64,000 bases of DNA from JAIESQ01 sp964495375 (GTDB lineage Bacteria; Planctomycetota; Planctomycetia; Pirellulales; JAEUIK01). The notes under the pieces are model-generated. The model saw only the letters and a program-made list of their open reading frames with translations. It ran no database searches and had not been told where the DNA came from. The DNA lies in assembly GCA_964495375.1 (NCBI GenBank), contig CAZBWM010000022.1, positions 12,928-76,927 on the forward strand, read 5' to 3'. Within the stretch, counting starts at the first letter, position 1; each line of letters opens with the position of its first letter. The translations under genes and the position numbers were made by a program. Shown here in pieces: positions 44,828-53,509 of this stretch.

Positions 44828-46489
44828 ATGCTTGAATTGTTGTTGGGCGCCGCACTGATGATCGCCACCGGGAGCGAGCCGTATCCGGCCTGGGTCGCGA
44901 CGCGCCCGACCGAGACGGCGCTCCCGGCCTCGGTCGGCACGCGGCTCTCGCCAAACGACCTGGCACGGCTGGCCGATAGCAAGCCGGCACTCCCTTATCG
45001 CGACCTGACCGTCGGCATTCGTTTGGAAGACGGCACGCAGTGGATCGGCGCCAAGCAGGGAGTCATGCGGCTGGCCCCTGGTGGCACGCGGTGGCGCGTC
45101 TTTCATTCGCGCCGCTGGCTGCCAGCCGATCAGGTCGACGATCTGGCGATCGATTCCGAAGGCCGCGCCTGGGTGAGCACGCCCGCTGGCATCGGTGTCT
45201 TGGGGCGGCAAACAACAACGCTCGAACAAAAGATGCAAGGCATTCACGAAGCGCTGCGCAAGTATCACGTGCGCGAAGGGCTCGTCGGCAGCATCGACGG
45301 CCCGACGCCCGGCACCATTACGCCTGAGTGGACGCAGCAATCGAGCGACAACGATGGGCTGTGGACGAGCCTGTACGTGGCGGCCGAAGCCTTTCGTTTT
45401 GGCGCCACAGGCGATGAAGCGGCCCGCGAGAACGCCTGGCAATCGCTCAAGGCGCTGATGTTCCTGGAAGAAGTAACGGGCATCCCCGGCTTCGCCGCGC
45501 GGAGCATTTATCCCGCGTCGATCGATTTCAAGCCGGCCGAGCGGCATGGCGGCGAGTGGCACCTTTCGGCCGACGGCCGCTACTGGTGGAAAGGGGACAC
45601 CTCGAGCGACGAGCTCGACGGGCATTACTTCGCGTATGCCGTCTACTACGACGTCGCGGCCACGGCCGAGCAGCGCGACATCATCCGCCCCTACGTGCAG
45701 CGGATGACCGACCACATTCTCGATCACGGTTACTATTACGTCGGCCCGTCGGGCAAGCCGACGCGTTGGGGAGTGTTTTCGCCGGAGAAGCTGAATCAGG
45801 ATTTGGACTGGATTGATGACCGCGGGCTAAACTCGTTGGAGCTCTTGTCGCACCTGAAGGTGGCCGACCACATCGTCGGCGGCAAGCGCTATGCCGAAGC
45901 GGCTGAGAAGCTGATTGCCGAGCACAGCTACGCGATCAACACGGTTGAGCAGAAGCTGTTGTGGCCCCCCCAGGCCATGAATCACAGCGACGACGAGCTG
46001 GCGTTTTTGGCCTATTACCCGTTGCTGCGTTATGAGCGCGATCCCAAGCTGCGCCGCATCTACTTGACGAGCCTCGAACGGTCGTGGCAGATCGAGCGGC
46101 CAGAGAAGAGTCCGTTCTTCAACTTCATTTACGCGGCGTGCCGGCAGGCTGGCTCGCAGAGCGATCCGGCGGCGCGGCCCGAGAAGGCGTATCTCGATCC
46201 AACCGAGTTTGATCAAGAGGCGGCCATCGAGTGGTTCCGCGAAGTGCCCAGCGACCTGTTCGAATGGAGAGTGAAGAACAGCGACCGGCAAGACCTGGGC
46301 GAGGTCGTACAGAACCGTTTCGATAACAAGCGGACCCGCTTTGTGCTGCCGGTTGCCGAACGTCGAGTGATGAAGTGGAACGGCGACCCTTACGAGCTCG
46401 ACGGCGGCGGAGACGGCCGCTCGCGCGACGACGGCACCTTTATTCTGTTGCCGTACTGGATGGGGCGGTATCATCGGCTGATCGACTGA
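44828..46489 (+). CDS. Secreted protein with propeller-like and helical repeat domains, unknown function
   Basis: A 553-residue protein with a short hydrophobic N-terminus that may be a signal. Residues 50-130 contain TVGIRLEDGTQWIGAKQGVMRL and IDSEGRAWVSTPAGIGVL, like blades of two-component-regulator propellers. Residues 150-470 look like an (alpha/alpha) toroid (for example YHVREGLVGSIDG and DELDGHYFAYAVYYD). The C-terminus contains DPYELDGGGDGRSRDDG. Family not recognised. It sits between the phosphatase and the cyclase genes and may share their transcript. Confidence 0.6.
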   Translation: MLELLLGAALMIATGSEPYPAWVATRPTETALPASVGTRLSPNDLARLADSKPALPYRDLTVGIRLEDGTQWIGAKQGVMRLAPGGTRWRVFHSRRWLPADQVDDLAIDSEGRAWVSTPAGIGVLGRQTTTLEQKMQGIHEALRKYHVREGLVGSIDGPTPGTITPEWTQQSSDNDGLWTSLYVAAEAFRFGATGDEAARENAWQSLKALMFLEEVTGIPGFAARSIYPASIDFKPAERHGGEWHLSADGRYWWKGDTSSDELDGHYFAYAVYYDVAATAEQRDIIRPYVQRMTDHILDHGYYYVGPSGKPTRWGVFSPEKLNQDLDWIDDRGLNSLELLSHLKVADHIVGGKRYAEAAEKLIAEHSYAINTVEQKLLWPPQAMNHSDDELAFLAYYPLLRYERDPKLRRIYLTSLERSWQIERPEKSPFFNFIYAACRQAGSQSDPAARPEKAYLDPTEFDQEAAIEWFREVPSDLFEWRVKNSDRQDLGEVVQNRFDNKRTRFVLPVAERRVMKWNGDPYELDGGGDGRSRDDGTFILLPYWMGRYHRLID

Positions 46490-46532
46490 GCCGGCGAGCG
46501 GGCGGGCTCTCCTGCCACAGAAAGGCGCCAGC

Positions 46533-47312
46533 GTGCTCGACCGCCTGCGAATCGTCGACTTGAGTGTGCCGCTGGAAGATGGCGCGGTCAGCGAGCCGAT
46601 GCCCGCCCGCATTCAATACGTGCGGCACGACGGCCAGGGGCTCGAGCAGATGGAACGGTTCTTCGGCGTGAAGCCCGAGGATCTCGTCTACTCCCAGGGG
46701 CGCGGCTGGGCGATCGAAGAAGTACAGGCGATCACGCACACCGGCACGCACGTCGACGCTCCCTATCATTACGGCCCACAAAGCGAAGGGCGCAGGGCGC
46801 GCACCATCGACGAGGTGCCGCTCGAGTGGTGCCTTGCCCCCGGCGTCGTGCTCGACATGCGGCACAAGCAACCGGGCGACTTCATCGAAGTGGCCGATCT
46901 GCAAGCGGCCCTCAACAAGATCGATTACCAGTTAAAGCCGCTCGATATCGTGCTGCTGCAAACTGGCGCCGATAAGCGCATCGATTCGACGGCGTACTTC
47001 GCACAGCCAGGGCTGGGGCGCGACGGCACGCTGTGGCTGGTCGAGCAAGGCGTGAAGGTCATCGGCATCGACGCCTACACGATCGATCGGCCGTTTCTCA
47101 ACATGATGAGCGACTACGAGCGGACTGGCGACGGGCGCTACATCTGGCCGGCCCACTTCGCGGGCATCACGCGCGAGTATTGCCAGATCGAAAAGCTGGC
47201 GAATCTCGACCGCATCGGCCGCCCGCATGGCTTCTGGGTGAGCTGCCTGCCGGTGAAGATCGCCGGCGCGAGCGCCGGCTGGTGCCGGGCCGTGGCGCTG
47301 GTGCCGGGCTAA
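46533..47312 (+). CDS. Cyclase family protein (kynurenine formamidase-like)
   Basis: A 259-residue metal-dependent hydrolase that starts at a GTG. The metal site is the HTGTHVDAPYHY signature near residues 70-81, preceded by RIVDLSVPLEDGAVSE at the N-terminus; a second histidine/aspartate set lies in VIGIDAYTIDRPFL. Proteins of this family hydrolyse N-formylkynurenine or related cyclic amides; the substrate here is unknown. It follows the 44828-46489 gene by 43 bases. Confidence 0.88.
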   Translation: MLDRLRIVDLSVPLEDGAVSEPMPARIQYVRHDGQGLEQMERFFGVKPEDLVYSQGRGWAIEEVQAITHTGTHVDAPYHYGPQSEGRRARTIDEVPLEWCLAPGVVLDMRHKQPGDFIEVADLQAALNKIDYQLKPLDIVLLQTGADKRIDSTAYFAQPGLGRDGTLWLVEQGVKVIGIDAYTIDRPFLNMMSDYERTGDGRYIWPAHFAGITREYCQIEKLANLDRIGRPHGFWVSCLPVKIAGASAGWCRAVALVPG

Positions 47313-47361
47313 GTTCGCGCACCAGTACTTTCGCTTGCCGGTGTGCTCCGGGTTGCCGAGA

Positions 47362-47916
47362 ATGCGCGAACTTATGTGGCAAGCAAGGCTCGATGTCCGA
47401 TGCCGGTCTGGGGCGAAGCCGCACGCGACGCCCTGCGCGAGGCGACTCGTTTGCCTGCTGTCGCTGGCGGGGCTGTTCGCGGGATGCTCGTCGGCTGCGA
47501 GCTTCGCGCGGCAGATGCCTGCCGAGACGCGGTCGCTGCGCGTCGTCGTGCGCCGCCCCGATCCGCTACAGGCGAACGTCGAGCTCAAGGCCGACGCCCC
47601 CTCGTTCGTCACGCCGATGCGGTTGCAACTGCGCAGCTCCCGGCTCGGCTGCCGAGGGACGATCACCTTTGCCCACGCCACTCGCCCCACCACGATACGT
47701 GTGCGCTTCGTACTGCGCGATCGTTCGGGCGCGCTGTTGCACCAGGCGATCGCCGCACCAGGCTTTTACGATGCGGCGGCCTGGGTGCGCACGACAGGCC
47801 AGGGAGCCAGCGTGCGGAGCACCGCCAACTTCAAGTTCCCGCCCGAGGTGCTCGATCACCTGGCGACGATCGAGATCGAGTTTTCAGCGGGCTGGCCTTG
47901 GGACGGTGAACCGTAG
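47362..47916 (+). CDS. Putative lipoprotein
   Basis: A 184-residue protein from the ATG at 47362 (a TTG at 47335 is possible). It has a basic N-terminus and a lipobox LLSLAGLFAGC with the acylated cysteine near residue 42, an unusually late position that suggests the true start may be further downstream. The mature part is beta-rich with no known domain. Processing would use Lgt, LspA and the Lnt encoded at 29989. Confidence 0.6.
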   Translation: MRELMWQARLDVRCRSGAKPHATPCARRLVCLLSLAGLFAGCSSAASFARQMPAETRSLRVVVRRPDPLQANVELKADAPSFVTPMRLQLRSSRLGCRGTITFAHATRPTTIRVRFVLRDRSGALLHQAIAAPGFYDAAAWVRTTGQGASVRSTANFKFPPEVLDHLATIEIEFSAGWPWDGEP

Positions 47917-47937
47917 GGACACGAGCAGATCGACGAC

Positions 47938-48633
47938 TTATTCGTCCAGATTCTCGAGTAGGACTTGCTGAGCAAGCTCTCCGGTATTGTCGCCTTCGAG
48001 TTCCGTCGAGCGCACCTGCACGAGAAAATCGAACGTGCCGGCTCCGCGGTGCTCGGTCAGCGCATCCACAATTTGACGACACCGCTCCCGGCTATCGTTT
48101 GGCCCCGCAATGAAGAACGGCTTGCCGTCCTTGCCGTATTCGATCGACTCGCGGCACGTGCTGGCGTCCACATCGCCAAAAATTGCCGACGCGCGAGCGT
48201 AATCTCGACAAGGCGGCAAACCCACGCTGCGGGCAAAATCGACGGCGCCTTCAATCAGCTTGCGCGCGTATGCCGGCTCCAGCGGCTCGGCTCGATAGTC
48301 GCGAAACAAACGGCCGTAGACGCCGACCTCGTAGTCGACGCGCCGCGCGACCCCCCAGACAGTGTCTTTCACCCCCAAGCAAAATCGATCCACCAGAAAG
48401 ACGACATAGGCGACACGACCATCGGACGCCAACCGGCTCCAAAGTACATTTTCGATTCCCTGATCGGTGGGAACGTCTTGCCGGCAACAGTGCAAGATTG
48501 GCGCTGCGGCGGTGCGGGCGATTTGCCCGGCGACACTTTGTCCATCCTGGCGGGCAAGGGCCTTGCGTTTGGCCGCGACTTTCGCGTTGCGACGTTCGAC
48601 CTTTTTTTGACGTTTGCGCGCATCGAGTGCCAT
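47938..48633 (-). CDS. Hypothetical protein with basic N-terminus
   Basis: A 231-residue soluble protein with a clear AGGAGG site before the ATG at 48633. The first 40 residues are very basic (DARKRQKKVERRNAKVAAKR) and may bind nucleic acid. The body contains ILHCCRQDVPTDQGIENVLW and VAYVVFLVDRFCLGVKDTVWG, which look like a conserved core. No domain recognised. It is separated from the lipoprotein gene by 21 bases in convergent orientation. Confidence 0.65.
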   Translation of the reverse strand: MALDARKRQKKVERRNAKVAAKRKALARQDGQSVAGQIARTAAAPILHCCRQDVPTDQGIENVLWSRLASDGRVAYVVFLVDRFCLGVKDTVWGVARRVDYEVGVYGRLFRDYRAEPLEPAYARKLIEGAVDFARSVGLPPCRDYARASAIFGDVDASTCRESIEYGKDGKPFFIAGPNDSRERCRQIVDALTEHRGAGTFDFLVQVRSTELEGDNTGELAQQVLLENLDE

Positions 48634-48780
48634 GTTGTCCTCCTTGCAATATATCCAGCGAGTGGGCGCGATAAACGGCGTTCGTTGCCAAAAGAATTAG
48701 AACAACCGCACCGGTCTTGTACCAGATGCGCCGACTCAGGTTGCTAGCAACCGAGCGTCAACGGCGCCGCACCATAAAGC

Positions 48781-48823
48781 AAAAAGGGCTCGGGCACGCC
48801 GCTTACGCAACGTGCCCGAGCCC
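48781..48823 (-). terminator. Rho-independent terminator after the ammonium transporter gene
   Basis: A perfect 13-base stem (GGGCTCGGGCACG) with a 12-base loop followed on the minus strand by TTTTT. It lies 34 bases beyond the amtB stop. Confidence 0.9.
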
Positions 48824-48856
48824 AACGGAGTCGCTAACCGTCCGTGTGCAGGGCGA

Positions 48857-50440
48857 CTAACCGTCCTTGGAAGTCGCCATGACGAAGCCGTAGTAGGCCT
48901 CGATTCCGTGTTCGCCGATGTCGAGACCTTCGATCTCTTCCTGCTGCGAAACGCGCAGGCCCATCGTGGCCTTGATCAATAGCCAGCAGATCGAGCTGAC
49001 GACGATGACGTAGCCGGCCGTGAGACCGACGCCAATTAACTGATCCATGAACTGATCGATGCCGTCGGCCTTGTCTTTGGCGTAGAACAAGCCTGCGTGG
49101 GCGGCCGCATTGCCGGCGCGACCGATGCGGTCCTCGGTGGCAAAGAGCCCGACACACAAGGTGCCGAAAACACCATTGAGCAAGTGGACCGAGGTGGCAC
49201 CGACGGGATCGTCGATGTGCAGGCGATCGAAGGCCAACACACCGAGCACGACCAGCACGCCGGCGATGCCGCCGATCAATACCGAGACGGGAGCAGAGAC
49301 GAACGCACAAGGCGCCGTGATCGCGACCAGACCGGCGAGGCAACCGTTGAGGGTCATCCCCAAGTCGGGTTTGCCCAACAGCAGCCAGGCGACGGCCGTG
49401 GAGGTGCATGCGCCGGCGGCCGCGGCCATGTTGGTGGTCAACGCGATTTCGGAAATGGCGTAGGCATCGACCCCCATCGTGCTGCCGGGGTTGAAGCCGA
49501 ACCAACCGAACCAGAGGACCATGCAGCCGATAAAGGCCACGGTCATGTTGTGGCCAGGAATCGCGCCCACCTTGCCATCGGCCTTGTACTTACCCAACCG
49601 CGGGCCAAGGAATAGAATGCCGGTCAAGGCCGCCCAACCGCCGATCGAGTGGACCTGTGTCGATCCGGCGAAATCCATGAAGCCGCGGCTTTGCAGATAG
49701 CCGCCGCCCCAAATCCAATGGCCGACGACCGGATAGATGCAGATCGCCATCAGCACGCTGAAGATGATGAACGAGTGATACTTGATCCGCTCGGCAACTG
49801 CCCCGGAGACAATCGTGGCGGCCGTGGCGGCGAAGACCAACTGAAAGAAGAACTTGGCCCACAGCGGCACGCCGGCCCAACTGATCGCGTCGTACACGCC
49901 TTGGTAGTCCCCAGTAGCCGGGCTATTGTCGGGCCCGGTGACCATCAGCAAGCCTTCTTTGCCGAACCAGTCGGTGCCGTCGCCAAACATGATCCCCCAG
50001 CCGAGGAACCAGTAAGCCAGGGTGGTAATACCGAAGACGATGAAGTTCTTTGAGACAATGTTCACGGTGTTCTTGGCCCGGCAGAAGCCCGATTCGACGC
50101 AGCCGAACCCGAGGTTCATGAAGAACACCAGGAAGGCGGCGATGAGCACCCAGACCGTGTCGAGACCGATCTTCAGGCCCTCGGGAGTGCCGTAGTCGAT
50201 CTCGGGCGGCGTGATCACCGCAGCTTCTGTCGAATCGGCCGCCTCTTCGGTAGCCGGGGCATCGGCCGCAGGAGCGGCGGGCTCGGCCGGTGGCGCGGCA
50301 GGCTCGGCCGCCGGAGCCGCCGGTTCGGTGGCCGCCGGTTCCGCGGGCGTGGCCGCCGGCTCTTGTGCGAATGCGGGGGAACAGAACACGGTCGCCAGCA
50401 AGGCAACCGCCAGAATCGTCAACGCCGATTTGCGTCTCAT
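48857..50440 (-). CDS. amtB: Ammonium transporter
   Basis: A 527-residue Amt/Rh channel with about 11 membrane helices and the conserved DFAGSTQVHSIGGWAALTG, HNMTVAFIGCMVLWFGWFGFNPGS and TNMAAAAGA blocks. It conducts ammonia/ammonium through the inner membrane. The start is the ATG at 50440 with a strong AAGGAGG site. The first 75 residues are a signal peptide plus an Ala/Pro/Glu-rich repeat (EPAATPAEPA-like), longer than usual in Amt proteins. No glnK follows; a rho-independent terminator does. Confidence 0.94.
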   Translation of the reverse strand: MRRKSALTILAVALLATVFCSPAFAQEPAATPAEPAATEPAAPAAEPAAPPAEPAAPAADAPATEEAADSTEAAVITPPEIDYGTPEGLKIGLDTVWVLIAAFLVFFMNLGFGCVESGFCRAKNTVNIVSKNFIVFGITTLAYWFLGWGIMFGDGTDWFGKEGLLMVTGPDNSPATGDYQGVYDAISWAGVPLWAKFFFQLVFAATAATIVSGAVAERIKYHSFIIFSVLMAICIYPVVGHWIWGGGYLQSRGFMDFAGSTQVHSIGGWAALTGILFLGPRLGKYKADGKVGAIPGHNMTVAFIGCMVLWFGWFGFNPGSTMGVDAYAISEIALTTNMAAAAGACTSTAVAWLLLGKPDLGMTLNGCLAGLVAITAPCAFVSAPVSVLIGGIAGVLVVLGVLAFDRLHIDDPVGATSVHLLNGVFGTLCVGLFATEDRIGRAGNAAAHAGLFYAKDKADGIDQFMDQLIGVGLTAGYVIVVSSICWLLIKATMGLRVSQQEEIEGLDIGEHGIEAYYGFVMATSKDG

Positions 50441-51141
50441 GCGAGACCTCCTTCGAGAAAACTGAGTCGTTCTACACCAGCCTTGCGTACCGCCTGTTGG
50501 TCGCAAGTGACCTACGCCATGAGCCGGGCAGCTCTCGTTTCCAGTGCGAGAAAGTCCCGACATCTGAGTCGCCGCCGAACATGGCAATCTGGCCGCGGGC
50601 AGCGCCCCGTGCGCTTCACGCGTCAGCCAGGCGCCAGTGTCCTACTTGCTACGACGGGAACGACCCATCGTGGCCAGCGCAGCATGCTCCGTCGTTGCGC
50701 AGCACCTCGATTCTGTTCGTCCGTGAGATCGAACGATGCCCCTTGGCTGTCGACGCACCGTGGAGAGCGCGAAGGCAGCCACGGCATCGCGAGAGCAAGC
50801 ATCGTGCCACCGCTGGGGCGTCGCAGTGAGGGTGAGTGGCCGCGCCATCGATTGCCACGTCTCAAGACAGGCGCTAAACCTTGGCGGCGCAATGGAAAAC
50901 CACCCGTCTCCTCGAAGCAGTCGCGCTCCGGGTTCGTCGCCCAATTCGACAGAAATGTCGCGCTCCGAGCCCTATCCTGAAGGCCGCTTGGGCAAGCCTT
51001 GCCCCGTTTTTGGGCAAAGCGCGGAAGCGGGCCGACGGCTCACACCGCGCGAGAATCGCGATGCCACCGCTGCGAGGGACCTCGACCGCAAGCAGTGGTC
51101 GCTGGCCGCGCCACCGGCGTAGCGGGTACGATTCAGGGACG
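50441..51141. other. Gene-free region with eroded repeats
   Basis: About 700 bases between divergent genes. Several short frames exist on both strands but none shows protein-like composition. The right part (about 50985-51117) holds GCCACCGCTGCGAGG and CCTCGACCGCAAGCAGTGG, which look like a worn copy of the 37851-38016 element. TACGAT at 51127-51132 could be the -10 of the J-domain gene. Confidence 0.4.
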
Positions 51142-51600
51142 ATGGAAACTACTGCCACGAGTGCCGCCGAATCGGCGCAATCTGCCGCCGCGGCTGCTGA
51201 GTCCTTGCGCGACTGGCCCGACACACTCGATGTCGTGGCCCTGGTCGCGATCTTGTCGTTCTTTTTTCTGGTGCCGGCGCTGGGCTACTTTTTCATGGTG
51301 GCCGACTTCCGGGCCTACCTGCGGTCGCTGAAGCGGCAGTTGATGCGCATTGTGCCGGTGGGGCGCGACGGCCCTTGGTGGGCGTTCCGCGAAACGCCGA
51401 GCTGCGTGGCGGCCCTGGGGCTGCAGATGCCTTGCACTGTCGAGCAGGTCAAAGAGGCCTACCGCGAACGGGTCAAAGAGATGCACCCCGACCGCGGCGG
51501 CGACATGCGGCGGTTTCTCAAACTGCAGTCGCACTTTGAAGACGCGCTGCGCGTCGTTAGTCAGGCGGCGAAAGAAGGAGAGACGCGGCCGCACACTTAA
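51142..51600 (+). CDS. Membrane-anchored J-domain protein
   Basis: A 152-residue protein with one membrane helix (about 36-58, VVALVAILSFFFLVPALGYFF) and a C-terminal J-domain-like segment (VEQVKEAYRERVKEMHPDRGGDMRRFLKLQSHFEDAL) containing the HPD motif. J-domains stimulate DnaK-type chaperones; the membrane anchor would recruit Hsp70 to the inner membrane. A longer frame exists upstream, but the ATG at 51142 precedes the conserved part. Confidence 0.8.
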   Translation: METTATSAAESAQSAAAAAESLRDWPDTLDVVALVAILSFFFLVPALGYFFMVADFRAYLRSLKRQLMRIVPVGRDGPWWAFRETPSCVAALGLQMPCTVEQVKEAYRERVKEMHPDRGGDMRRFLKLQSHFEDALRVVSQAAKEGETRPHT

Positions 51601-51725
51601 GCGGATTGCCGCGTGCGAACCGGATTGTGGCACGCTGGCCCAATTTCAACGCGTCGACGAACAGCGTGGTAAAATAGACCGACATTACGAGCCCCGCAAA
51701 CACAATCTCTTGGCAGGCCATTGCA

Positions 51726-51950
51726 ATGGTTACGATTACGTTCGCTGATCGGGAAACTGAAAAGCGGGCCCTGGCCCTGCTGTTGGGCCGTTTCTCCGGG
51801 CGCGTGCTGCGAACGGGCGAGCATCTTGTGCCCGAGGCAGCGCTGGAGTTTCTCGCCGACCAGAACGTGACATTCACGGTGAAGGGCAAGGCAAGCTATG
51901 AGCAGCAAGTGGCGGCGCTTCGAGGTGCTACTCCCACTCCAATTCAATGA
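51726..51950 (+). CDS. Small protein, first of an overlapping pair
   Basis: A 74-residue protein with charged N-terminal half (TFADRETEKRALALLLGRFSG) and a helical end. No family recognised. It overlaps the next gene by 53 bases, so the two are translationally linked. The size and tight overlap resemble small two-gene modules, but no toxin or antitoxin fold is evident. Confidence 0.6.
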   Translation: MVTITFADRETEKRALALLLGRFSGRVLRTGEHLVPEAALEFLADQNVTFTVKGKASYEQQVAALRGATPTPIQ

Positions 51951-52218
51951 CGGCAGGGAAGTTCCGTCAGACTGGCTCGCCGATGCCGTACTCGAAGTTG
52001 TCAACCAGTTCGGAGCCGTGAGCTACGAATCGCAGAAGTTGGAAGGCCACTGGCGACACAGCGGAGTGGCTTATCGCGACAATTTGGTAAAGCTCGTCGT
52101 CGATGTCCCAGATTCAACGGCCAATCGCGATTGGATGAAGGAGTTCAAGAGCCGCTGGAAAATCCGGCTCGATCAATTGGAGTTGTGGATGGTCAGCTAT
52201 CGAATTGAAGTTGAGTAA
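51898..52218 (+). CDS. Small protein, second of an overlapping pair
   Basis: A 106-residue soluble protein (from MSSKWRRFEVLLPLQFNDGR to SYRIEVE) with alternating charged and hydrophobic residues and several tryptophans. I recall similar small proteins of unknown function in other bacteria. Its start lies inside the previous gene in another frame. Confidence 0.65.
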   Translation: MSSKWRRFEVLLPLQFNDGREVPSDWLADAVLEVVNQFGAVSYESQKLEGHWRHSGVAYRDNLVKLVVDVPDSTANRDWMKEFKSRWKIRLDQLELWMVSYRIEVE

Positions 52219-52249
52219 GCTCTGACTTTTTTTGAAGCCTGTCCACGCA

Positions 52250-53230
52250 TCAGCGATCCGGCACTTCCAACTCCGCCCAGGCCAGCGGATGGTCCGACGC
52301 ACCCCGATCGACCAGCCCCGCGTCGAGCACCGTGAGCCCGCGCACGAGAATCCAATCAATGCGCTGCGGGCTGGCAACACCGCGTGCGCTCAGTGCGTCG
52401 TTCACGCCAGGCGCCGCCAGCAACTGCCGCAACTGCGAATCGTCGGCCATGCTGTTCAAATCACCCATCAGGATCGCCGGCTCCGCAAGCGACAAGAACA
52501 GCTGCCCCAGCGACTGCAACTGCAAGTGGCGCTCGGCCGTGTCGCGACGCTCCAAATGCGTCACCAGCACGTTGACCATCGCATCACCGACGGGCAGCCG
52601 CGCCCAAACAAAGTTGCGATTCGTGCGGCTCGACGGCTTCGGGAGCGGCATGCGCTGCCAACGGACATCCGCGCGGCAAGCGAGCAAGCCGTTGCCGAAG
52701 TCGTCGCGACCCCAGCGCCGCTCGGTCGGCGCGAACAACCACGCCAGGTCCAATTCCTCGCCGAGCTGCTGCGCCTGATCGACGCTGGTCCGCCACCGCT
52801 GGCCGCGCACTTCGTTCAGTCCGATCAGGTCATAGCCGGCTAATTGCTCGGCGGTGCGGGCTAAATTGAGTTGGCCATCGGGTCCACGCCCTCCATGAAT
52901 ATTGAAATTGGCGACGCGGATTGTGCGCTGCGACGCGTCCGATTCGTTGTCGATCGCGGCCAACCCTGGCACCTGGTTCAACCGCGCGCCGCTGGCGGCG
53001 CCGGTCGGGTGCTTCGTCGATCCTTGCCAGTAAACGATCGCCAGCAACAGCGTGAGAACCAGCGCGGCTCGCAGCGCGGCTCGGGCATAGCGCCGCCGTC
53101 GGCCAGGTTGCTGGCGGGGCGATGCCGGGGCCGCTAGCACTTCATCGGCCAGATGCCCACTGCCACCGGCCTGCACTCCACTGCCGGCGCGGCGCGATCG
53201 TTCGCTGGGAGAATCGATGCGTTGAATCAT
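52250..53230 (-). CDS. Endonuclease/exonuclease/phosphatase family protein
   Basis: A 326-residue protein from the ATG at 53230. A membrane helix near residues 50-68 anchors it. The catalytic motifs are VANFNIHGG near 105-113, GLNEVRG (metal-binding Glu), LVTHLERRD, LMGDLNS, RIDWILV and SDHPLAW at the C-terminus. The fold covers phosphodiesterases for nucleic acids, inositol phosphates and sphingolipids. The substrate is unknown. Confidence 0.88.
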   Translation of the reverse strand: MIQRIDSPSERSRRAGSGVQAGGSGHLADEVLAAPASPRQQPGRRRRYARAALRAALVLTLLLAIVYWQGSTKHPTGAASGARLNQVPGLAAIDNESDASQRTIRVANFNIHGGRGPDGQLNLARTAEQLAGYDLIGLNEVRGQRWRTSVDQAQQLGEELDLAWLFAPTERRWGRDDFGNGLLACRADVRWQRMPLPKPSSRTNRNFVWARLPVGDAMVNVLVTHLERRDTAERHLQLQSLGQLFLSLAEPAILMGDLNSMADDSQLRQLLAAPGVNDALSARGVASPQRIDWILVRGLTVLDAGLVDRGASDHPLAWAELEVPDR

Positions 53231-53509
53231 CGTGACCGTCCGTGGCCGCTGACGAATTAAGTCCGGGCCGAATTCTACGAGCCGGACCGCTCGCCTCCCA
53301 ACCCCGATTCTGAAGTCCAGGCGGTGGCTTGCCATTTCCAAGGGCAATTTGCAGCTTGCCGGGGGAGCGACTATTGTAAAGGCTCGTCGATCGGACGAGT
53401 TGTCCGCCCCCGCAGGACTGGCGCGGCCGCTTGTGGATCGCCGACCCGCCGATTGGCAGACCCGTCTCTACCCGCCCGCCTAAATAGCAGACTGCTGGGG
53501 AACGATTGC

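Noticed and set aside
44594..45727. 377-codon minus-strand frame across the phosphatase and the secreted protein genes
   Set aside because: It overlaps two coherent plus-strand genes and has no protein-like pattern.
51726..52218. Toxin-antitoxin call for the overlapping small gene pair
   Set aside because: Only size and overlap support it. No known toxin or antitoxin motif is visible, so it is kept as an unknown pair.
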